A stretch of 5,369 bases of DNA from positions 1 to 5,369 of the forward strand of contig DAHXMN010000047.1 in NCBI GenBank assembly GCA_027371725.1, given 5' to 3'. Source of the stretch: Candidatus Woesearchaeota archaeon (GTDB lineage: Archaea > Nanobdellota > Nanobdellia > Woesearchaeales > UBA525). The position numbers and the translations under genes are program-made. The notes below the pieces were generated by a model. The model was not told where the DNA came from and did no database searches. It saw only the letters and a list, made by a program, of their open reading frames with translations. Below are positions 1-4,209 of the stretch, one piece after another (positions within the stretch are counted from its first letter, which is position 1; each line of letters starts with the position of its first letter).

Positions 1-645
1 GGCTTCGGCAACGCGGGCAGCCACCTCGCGCGCCTCGCTCACGAAGCGGGATTTATCCTCGTCGCAGCGAGCGATTCGAAAGGCGGCGTCCACGACCCTG
101 AGGGGCTGGATCCGGTCCACCTGCTCAAGGTCAAAGAAGGAAAAGGGACGCTGAACGGCGTCTACTGCGAAGGCAGCGTCTGCTACGGCAAGGACCACGA
201 GGAGATCACGAACGAAGAATTGCTGGAGCTCGACGTCGACGTCCTCGTCCCGGCAGCGCTGGAGAACGTCATCACCGCGAAGAACGCGGACAGGGTGAAG
301 GCGAAGATCGTCCTCGAGGTCGCCAACGGACCGACGACGCCGGACGCGGACGCGATCCTCGCGAAGAAGGGCACGCTCGTCATCCCGGACGTGCTCGCGA
401 ACTCAGGCGGCGTCACGGTCAGCTACTTCGAATGGGTGCAGAACCGGATGGGCTACTACTGGAGCGAGGAAGAGGTCTTCGAAAAACTGCGGGAGCACAT
501 CGTGCCCGCGTTCCACGCGATCCACGGCTCGATGGTGCGGCACAGGTCCACGATGCGCGACGCGGCCTTCGTCCTCGCCATCGAACGGATAGTGGCCGCC
601 ATCGAGGCGAAAGGCACCGAGGACCAGTACCTCACGAAGAGATGA
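1..645 (+). CDS. gdhA: Glutamate dehydrogenase, C-terminal half (5' partial)
   Basis: This is the nucleotide-binding half of a Glu/Leu/Phe/Val dehydrogenase, a cytoplasmic enzyme that interconverts glutamate with 2-oxoglutarate and ammonia using NAD(P). The frame is open from base 1 and gives 214 residues before TGA; family members are about 415-420 residues, so the N-terminal catalytic domain lies left of the window. The visible part opens with the Rossmann motif GFGNAG (residues 1-6), followed by SDSKGG at the end of the second strand, then NEELLELDVDVL, EVANGPTTPDAD, the family signature LANSGGVTVSYFEWVQN, GYYW, and the closing helix with MRDAAFVLAIERI. From memory these blocks closely match the hyperthermophilic Pyrococcus-type enzyme, including EVANGP where many bacterial enzymes have EGANGP. 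An ATG at 220 exists but is internal to the domain and is not the start. Cofactor preference cannot be settled from this half alone. Nothing suggests a defect. Confidence 0.95.
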   Translation, partial: GFGNAGSHLARLAHEAGFILVAASDSKGGVHDPEGLDPVHLLKVKEGKGTLNGVYCEGSVCYGKDHEEITNEELLELDVDVLVPAALENVITAKNADRVKAKIVLEVANGPTTPDADAILAKKGTLVIPDVLANSGGVTVSYFEWVQNRMGYYWSEEEVFEKLREHIVPAFHAIHGSMVRHRSTMRDAAFVLAIERIVAAIEAKGTEDQYLTKR

Positions 646-663
646 GGGTGCCCGGTCAGTCGG

Positions 664-716
664 TGCGCAGTCACGAGCCATTCCTGCACCGCACACTGCG
701 TAGTCAATCCGTTCCT
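664..716. repeat. Imperfect direct repeat with competing inverted repeats
   Basis: TGCGCAGTCA at 664-673 recurs as TGCGTAGTCA at 697-706 (9 of 10 identical, 33 bases apart). TTCCT follows both copies, at 681-685 and 712-716. Overlapping this are two inverted repeats that cannot both form: CGGTGC (661-666) with GCACCG (686-691), and CGCAGT (666-671) with ACTGCG (695-700). The elements are short and the DNA is GC-rich, so chance remains possible. The function is unknown. Confidence 0.4.
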
Positions 717-774
717 ACGTCCATCGTATAACGCTGGACGTTCGCCGGTGCTGCCTCGGAACGATGTCAGGGAA

Positions 775-846
775 ACCACCGATTCGCACGGAAGCCGCAG
801 CTTCCGGCGCCCCGACGTCACCGTCGTGGGCACGCAGGCGGTTTTT
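775..846 (+). ncRNA. Candidate structured RNA: two hairpins within a possible closing stem, ending at a T-run
   Basis: CGGAAGC (789-795) and GCTTCCG (800-806) form a perfect 7-bp stem around a CGCA loop. Two bases later, 809-817 pairs with 822-831 as a 9-bp stem with a TCAC loop and one bulged T at 827. ACCACC (775-780) can pair with GGCGGT (837-842), with one A-C mismatch, which would close a three-way junction. The element ends in TTTTT at 842-846, the kind of T-run at which archaeal transcription can stop. A weak TATA-like GTATAA at 726-731 would place a transcript start near 752. It matches no RNA family I recognise, and it could instead be part of a uL15 leader or a gdhA trailer. Confidence 0.27.
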
Positions 847-898
847 CGCGATACGCTGCGAGGGACGAGCAACAAGCCCTCCGCAACGCCCAGAAAAA

Positions 899-904
899 AG
901 GTGA
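899..904 (+). promoter_or_regulatory. Ribosome binding site for uL15
   Basis: AGGTGA lies seven bases before the ATG at 912 and is a good match to the archaeal anti-Shine-Dalgarno sequence. It supports ATG 912 as the start and implies a transcript with a 5' leader, unlike the apparently leaderless gene at 1453. Confidence 0.75.
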
Positions 905-911
905 AGATCAC

Positions 912-1400
912 ATGGCAAGCATCAAGCGACGGAAGAAGAACACCCGGCAACGGGCGGGCACGACCCACGGCTGGGGCGCGATGAAGAAGCACCGGGGCGC
1001 CGGCCACCGTGGCGGCCGCGGCAACGCGGGCAGCGGCAAGAGGGGCGACGCGAAGAAGCCCTCCTACTGGAAGGACATGGACCGGTACGGCAAGCACGGC
1101 TTCACCTCGAAATCCGTCGTCGAAAACCGGCCGATCAACGTCGGCCACGTCGCGAGCACCGTCGACCGCCTCGTCCGCGAGGGCAAGGCGCAGAAGGGGA
1201 AGGCGTTCAGCGTCGACCTCGACGCGCTCGGCTACGACCTCCTCCTCGGCACGGGCATCGTCAACGTCCCCATCGACGTGACGGTCGCGCGCGCCACCGC
1301 GAAGGCCGTCGAGAAGATCGCGAAGGCCGGCGGCAAGGTCACGCAGACCGCGCCCAAGACGGAGAAGGCCGGCAAGGCCGAGCCCGCCGCGGACGAGTAA
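912..1400 (+). CDS. rpl15: Large ribosomal subunit protein uL15 (archaeal L15e/L27Ae type)
   Basis: uL15 is a structural protein of the 50S subunit that binds 23S rRNA. The 162-residue product has the diagnostic basic, glycine-rich N-terminal tail: HGWG at about residues 20-23, then HRGAGHRGGRGNAGSGKR, which threads into rRNA. The central KHGFTS block and the globular C-terminal domain (NVGHVASTVDRLV, VDLDALGYDLLLGTG, VPIDVTVARATAKAVEKIAKAGG) follow in the expected order. The last ~20 residues form an Ala/Lys/Glu-rich tail, which is variable in this family. The start is supported by a ribosome binding site and by the family's usual N-terminus. In many archaea uL30 precedes this gene and secY follows it; here uL30 is not adjacent, gdhA lies upstream, and two extra loci separate it from secY. 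Length and composition look native. Confidence 0.96.
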   Translation: MASIKRRKKNTRQRAGTTHGWGAMKKHRGAGHRGGRGNAGSGKRGDAKKPSYWKDMDRYGKHGFTSKSVVENRPINVGHVASTVDRLVREGKAQKGKAFSVDLDALGYDLLLGTGIVNVPIDVTVARATAKAVEKIAKAGGKVTQTAPKTEKAGKAEPAADE

Positions 1401-1404
1401 AACG

Positions 1405-1414
1405 TTTCTTTTCT
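1405..1414 (+). terminator. T-rich probable terminator after uL15
   Basis: A pyrimidine stretch with T3 and T4 runs begins five bases after the uL15 stop codon in otherwise GC-rich DNA, and no strong hairpin precedes it. Archaeal RNA polymerase can stop at such T-runs. It sits just upstream of a new promoter, which fits a transcription-unit boundary. Confidence 0.4.
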
Positions 1415-1415
1415 C

Positions 1416-1432
1416 CGAAAACTTCATATATG
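1416..1432 (+). promoter_or_regulatory. Archaeal BRE/TATA promoter for the gene at 1453
   Basis: A purine-rich BRE-like CGAAAA (1416-1421) is followed by the TATA-like CATATATG (1425-1432). The centre of the TATA element is about 25 bases before the ATG at 1453, so transcription should begin at or within a base or two of that ATG. No Shine-Dalgarno sequence lies before the ATG (the preceding bases are pyrimidine-rich), which agrees with a leaderless transcript. Confidence 0.65.
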
Positions 1433-1452
1433 ATTCTCCGTTCTCATCCCTC

Positions 1453-1737
1453 ATGGACCTCGACCTCTACGTGCAGGACGGCGACGCGCTCAAGCTGCTG
1501 CGCGTCCCGCGCTCCATCGTCAAGGACTTAGTCCGTGATAGGCTGAGCGCGAGCGAAGTGAACCGGATCCATCGCCTCGCGTCGCCCGTCGACGCGCCGG
1601 ATACGTTCAAGGCGGGCAGCGTCGTCGTCAGCTTCTCCGAGAAGACCGTGCGCTGCTACGACGCCCGGATCGACCTCGCCGGCCTCGAGCCGACGTGGAC
1701 CGTGACGAACGAAGAGATCACGCTGGAGAACTACTAG
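1453..1737 (+). CDS. Small protein of unknown function, probably leaderless
   Basis: I do not recognise this 94-residue protein. It is acidic with mixed charge, has no signal peptide, no membrane segment and no cysteine cluster (a single Cys near residue 73). The first 60 residues look alpha/beta: a short strand (LDLYVQDG), the basic stretch LLRVPRSIVKDLVRDRL, and a helix SASEVNRIHRLAS. The second half looks strand-rich (SVVVSFSEKTVRCYDARIDLAGL, then TWTVTNEEITLENY). Its G/C-ending codons match uL15 and secY, so it looks native rather than recently acquired. A good BRE/TATA element about 25 bases upstream and the absence of a ribosome binding site argue that ATG 1453 is the true start and the message is leaderless. 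Its position between uL15 and secY does not give a function. Confidence 0.75.
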   Translation: MDLDLYVQDGDALKLLRVPRSIVKDLVRDRLSASEVNRIHRLASPVDAPDTFKAGSVVVSFSEKTVRCYDARIDLAGLEPTWTVTNEEITLENY

Positions 1738-1855
1738 CGCCCTTCTTCCCCCGAGAACTGCCCCGTCTTCTTCGTCCGAAGCAATACCGCCAGGAAGCTT
1801 TCTGACGATGGTTTTGTATCTGTGTTCTTCATCCCGATGATCATGCCGGAATCCA

Positions 1856-2007
1856 TCAGCCCTCCTCGATGATCCTCCGCTCCTCGTCCGTGATGCCATA
1901 GAGCCCGTACACGAGATCGTCGATCTCCGCGTCCGTGCGCGCGATCTCGCGCTCGAGCTTCTCCTCGTTGGTGCCGCCGATGCGGCCTTCGTTTTTTCCG
2001 TGACCAT
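1856..2007 (-). pseudogene. C-terminal relic of an Eco57I/type IIG-like DNA methyltransferase, frameshifted
   Basis: On the minus strand one frame encodes EEKLEREIARTDAEIDDLV followed by YGLYGITDEERRIIEEG and TGA. This helix plus 'IDDLVYxLYGIT-E' ending is, from family knowledge, the extreme C-terminus of many Eco57I, type IIG and PglX-like adenine methyltransferases, enzymes of about 1000 residues. Here only about 35-50 residues exist; secY begins immediately behind, so the catalytic domain is absent. The best-placed start, ATG at 2007, is about 27 bases after a TATA box but lies in another frame; adding one A to the A6 run (1992-1997) would join it to the conserved part as a 50-residue product. 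In the conserved frame itself the only upstream starts are ATGs at 2062-2065, before the promoter. It may be a decayed fragment, a small gene with a sequencing error, or a slippage-expressed protein. Confidence 0.5.
1992..1997 (+). terminator. T6 run, possible terminator for plus-strand transcription
   Basis: Six consecutive T residues occur 255 bases after the stop codon of the gene at 1453 and about 33 bases before the secY TATA box. It could end read-through from the left. On the other strand it is the A6 run inside the methyltransferase relic, so its conservation could have another cause. Confidence 0.25.
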
Positions 2008-2021
2008 CCCCTCGTTCTCCA

Positions 2022-2038
2022 GCCAAAGCTTTTATAAA
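2022..2038 (+). promoter_or_regulatory. Archaeal promoter for secY, possibly bidirectional
   Basis: TTTATAAA (2031-2038) is a near-ideal archaeal TATA box, preceded by CCAAAG at 2023-2028 in the BRE position for rightward transcription. A start near 2060 would give secY a leader of about 45 bases carrying its purine-rich ribosome binding site. The TATA core is a perfect palindrome; read leftward it lies about 27 bases before the ATG at 2007 of the minus-strand relic. The BRE-like element is better for the secY direction. Confidence 0.65.
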
Positions 2039-2081
2039 TCCCTGGCCGACCCTCCACGCCATCATCCAGAGGCATACCTGA

Positions 2082-2094
2082 GAGGGGAAGGGGG
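2082..2094 (+). promoter_or_regulatory. Purine-rich ribosome binding region supporting the secY GTG start
   Basis: GAGGGG followed by a G5 run ends nine bases before GTG 2104. No in-frame ATG fits the SecY N-terminus, and the residues after the GTG align with the usual archaeal SecY beginning, so this site supports a GTG start. Confidence 0.5.
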
Positions 2095-2103
2095 AAGAAA
2101 GAA

Positions 2104-3432
2104 GTGGCGTTCCTGGACACGATTCTCGACAACCTGCCCGAAGTGCAGGCGCCGACGCAGAAGAAGCTCTCCTTCAAGGAGAAGGCGAAGTGGACCATCA
2201 TCGTCCTGACCCTCTATTTCATCCTCGGCATGGTCCCGGTCTTCGGCCTCGGGAGCAACGCGCTGAGCCAGTTCCAGTTCCTCGAGATCGTGCTCGGCGC
2301 GAGCTTCGGCAGCATCATCACCCTCGGCATCGGCCCTATCGTGACCGCCAGCATCGTGCTGCAGCTGCTGAACGGCGCCGGGATCGTGAAGTTCGACCTC
2401 ACCAGCCACGAGGGAAAAGCAAGATTCCAGGGCATCCAGAAGCTGCTCAGCGTCTTCTTCGTCATCCTCGAGGGCTTCATCTACGTCCTGACCGGCGGCC
2501 TCGCCCCCGTCGCGGGCATGCCGGCGTGGTTCCTCGTCTTCCAGCTCTTCCTCGGCGGCGTCCTCATCATGTTCATGGACGAGGTCGTGACGAAGTGGGG
2601 CTTCGGCTCAGGCATCAGCCTCTTCATCGCCGCCGGCGTCTCGAAGGAGATCTTCATCCGCGCCTTCAATTGGCTGCCCTCCCCGACGAACCCGGACATC
2701 CCCTCCGGCGCGATCCCCGCGATCTTCAAGAGCCTCTCGAACGGCGACCCGCAGACCGCGCTCATCGAGATGTCCGTCATCGTCGCCACGATCGTCGTCT
2801 TCTTCGTCGTCGTGTACACGCAGGCGATGAAGGTGGAGATCCCGCTGAGTTTCGGCCGCGTCCGCGGCTACGGCATCCGGTGGCCCCTCAACTTCTTCTA
2901 CACGAGCAACATCCCCGTCATCCTGGTGGCCGCGCTGCTGGCGAACGTCCAGCTCCTGGGGCGGCTCATCCCGAGCATGTCGTGGCTCGCGAGCCTCATC
3001 AACCAGCCGAACGTGCTCCAGCAGCTCATCACGGGGAGCTTCGGCTGGACGAGCGTGTGGCAGACGCTGATCTACGTCGTCATCTTCATCATCGGCAGCG
3101 TCATCTTCGGCCTCTTCTGGGTCCAGACCGCGGGGCTTGATCCGCGGTCGCAGGCGAAGCAGATCATGTCCTCCGGGCTCCAGATCCCGGGCTTCCGGAA
3201 GGACGAGCGCGTGCTGGAGCGGCTGCTCGCGCGGTACATCTGGCCGCTCACCGTGATGGGCAGCATCGCCGTCGGCGCGCTCGCCGCGCTCGCGGACCTG
3301 ACCGGCGCCCTCGGTTCGGGGACGGGCATCCTCCTGACGGTCATGATCGTGTACCAGCTCTATCAGCAGATCGCGCAGCAGCACCTCATGGACATGAACC
3401 CCGCGATGCGGAAGTTCATGAGCGGCCACTGA
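2104..3432 (+). CDS. secY: Preprotein translocase subunit SecY (Sec61 alpha)
   Basis: SecY is the pore of the Sec channel, which exports proteins and inserts them into the cytoplasmic membrane with SecE and Sec-beta. The 442-residue product matches the usual archaeal length (about 430-480). Its GTG-initiated N-terminus has the amphipathic LPEV...KLSFKEKAKWT block. About ten membrane spans are visible: ~30-49, then a plug segment with GLGSNALSQFQFLEIVLGAS, TM2 with GIGPIVTASIVLQLL (~75-89) that lines the pore ring, TM3 ~112-133, TM4 ~139-160, TM5 ~168-190, TM6 ~220-240, TM7 ~263-285, TM8 ~318-340, TM9 ~378-398 and TM10 ~405-425. The two ribosome-binding cytoplasmic loops are intact: 6/7 with VEIPLSFGRVRGYG, and 8/9 with GLDPRSQAKQIMSSGLQIPGFRKD. 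An insertase gene follows after 18 bases, probably in one transcript. Adenylate kinase, a common archaeal neighbour here, is absent. No defect is seen. Confidence 0.97.
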   Translation: MAFLDTILDNLPEVQAPTQKKLSFKEKAKWTIIVLTLYFILGMVPVFGLGSNALSQFQFLEIVLGASFGSIITLGIGPIVTASIVLQLLNGAGIVKFDLTSHEGKARFQGIQKLLSVFFVILEGFIYVLTGGLAPVAGMPAWFLVFQLFLGGVLIMFMDEVVTKWGFGSGISLFIAAGVSKEIFIRAFNWLPSPTNPDIPSGAIPAIFKSLSNGDPQTALIEMSVIVATIVVFFVVVYTQAMKVEIPLSFGRVRGYGIRWPLNFFYTSNIPVILVAALLANVQLLGRLIPSMSWLASLINQPNVLQQLITGSFGWTSVWQTLIYVVIFIIGSVIFGLFWVQTAGLDPRSQAKQIMSSGLQIPGFRKDERVLERLLARYIWPLTVMGSIAVGALAALADLTGALGSGTGILLTVMIVYQLYQQIAQQHLMDMNPAMRKFMSGH

Positions 3433-3438
3433 GCCGGC

Positions 3439-3444
3439 GGGTGA
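3439..3444 (+). promoter_or_regulatory. Ribosome binding site for the EMC3-like gene
   Basis: GGGTGA lies six bases before ATG 3451, inside the 18-base gap after the secY stop. With no promoter in the gap, it supports translation of this gene from the secY transcript. Confidence 0.7.
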
Positions 3445-3450
3445 AAGACG

Positions 3451-4206
3451 ATGTTCGAAGCGATCCTCGACCCCGTGATGCGTCCCCTCCTGGGCCTGCC
3501 TTCATTCTGGGCGATCTTCCTCATCTCGTTCCTCATCACCCTGGCGATCACGCTCGTCTACAAGTACACGACGGACCAGGCGCGGATGCGCCACCTCAAG
3601 GCCGAGCTGAAGAAGTTCCAGGAGAAGATGAAGAAAGCCCGGGACAACCCCGAGAAGCTGATGAAGCTCCAGCAGGAGTCGATGGGCCTCAACTTCGAGC
3701 TGATGAAGCACAGCTTCAAGCCGACGCTCTACACCTTCATCCCGATCATCATCATCTTCGGCTGGCTCAACGCGTCGATGGCGTTCTACAACATCGCGCC
3801 CGGCCAGCAGTTCAACGTCACCGCGTCCTTCTCGCCGGGCGTCGTCGGGAACGCCTCGATCTCCTTCATCCCCGCGAACGTCTCCCTCGTCTCGGACGCG
3901 GACCAGCCGATCGTCGACGCGCAGGCGACGTGGACGCTCTCCGCGGACGCGGGCACGTACAAGGCGACCGTGACGCACGGCGGCGACGCGGTGGAGAAGA
4001 CGTTCCTCGTCTCCCCGGAACGCAGGTACGACGCGCCCGTGCAGACCTACGGCGGCGCCATCAGCAAGGTGACGGTGAGCAACGAGCCCGTACACCCCCT
4101 CGAGCCGGTCTCGTTCTTCGGCTGGCACCCAGGCTGGCTCGGCACGTACATCATCCTGAGCATCCTCCTCAGCATCCTGCTCCGGAAGCTGCTGAACGTC
4201 GTCTGA
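3451..4206 (+). CDS. DUF106/EMC3-family membrane insertase (archaeal YidC-like, Ylp1)
   Basis: This belongs to the archaeal DUF106 family, relatives of YidC/Oxa1, EMC3 and TMCO1 that help insert membrane proteins co-translationally. The 251-residue product has the family layout: TM1 at ~17-38 with FWAIFLISFLITLAITLVY, a charged cytoplasmic coiled coil at ~44-80 (HLKAELKKFQEKMKKARDN then EKLMKLQQESMGLNFELMK), TM2 at ~91-113 (KPTLYTFIPIIIIFGWLNA) and TM3 at ~225-246 with LGTYIILSILLSILLRKLL at the C-terminus. Between TM2 and TM3 is an unusually long outside segment (~114-220) rich in alternating hydrophobic and Thr/Ser residues, including WTLSADAGTYKATVTHGG, suggesting a small beta-sandwich domain. 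NVT, NAS and NVS sequons lie in it. ATG 3451 has a good ribosome binding site. It follows secY by 18 bases, consistent with the translocon and insertase being made together. The insertase identity is firm; the fold of the insert is inferred. Confidence 0.9.
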   Translation: MFEAILDPVMRPLLGLPSFWAIFLISFLITLAITLVYKYTTDQARMRHLKAELKKFQEKMKKARDNPEKLMKLQQESMGLNFELMKHSFKPTLYTFIPIIIIFGWLNASMAFYNIAPGQQFNVTASFSPGVVGNASISFIPANVSLVSDADQPIVDAQATWTLSADAGTYKATVTHGGDAVEKTFLVSPERRYDAPVQTYGGAISKVTVSNEPVHPLEPVSFFGWHPGWLGTYIILSILLSILLRKLLNVV

Positions 4207-4209
4207 GCC

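Larger units (their letters stand above)
646..911. other. Intergenic region upstream of uL15, structured but without a convincing gene
   Basis: These 266 bases separate gdhA from uL15. Open frames crossing it have arginine/serine-rich, low-information translations and look like shadows. I see no tRNA, SRP RNA or RNase P RNA core. It holds an imperfect direct repeat (664-716), a loose imperfect inverted repeat (734-743 against 759-770), two strong neighbouring hairpins (789-831), a T5 run at 842-846, and a ribosome binding site just before uL15. A weak TATA-like GTATAA at 726-731 is the only promoter candidate; none lies at the usual distance from the uL15 start codon. It may be a gdhA 3' UTR, a long uL15 leader, a small RNA gene, or a mixture. 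Confidence 0.5.

Noticed and set aside
765..806. Possible SRP RNA helix 8, from TCAGGGAAA and CGGAAGCCGCAGC
   Set aside because: The CAGG, GGAA loop and AGCA bulge are not in the required order or spacing, and the rest of the ~300-base molecule is not seen.
646..911. tRNA gene
   Set aside because: No T-arm GTTCRA motif with flanking stem and no D-arm pattern on either strand.
748..984. 78-codon open frame before uL15
   Set aside because: It overlaps the uL15 start in another frame, has low-complexity composition, and would run through the strong hairpins; no ribosome binding site favours it.
456..1454. A 332-codon open frame on the minus strand
   Set aside because: It lies antisense to gdhA and uL15, its translation is Arg/Val/Asp-repetitive as expected from GC-rich shadows, and it shows no motif; the plus-strand genes are certain.
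1770..1781. Short palindrome CTTCGTCCGAAG as a terminator
   Set aside because: A five-base stem with a two-base loop cannot fold stably and no T-run follows.
2608..3429. Long minus-strand open frame under secY
   Set aside because: The translation is an Asp/Glu/Arg/His-rich shadow of the secY codons with no recognisable domain.
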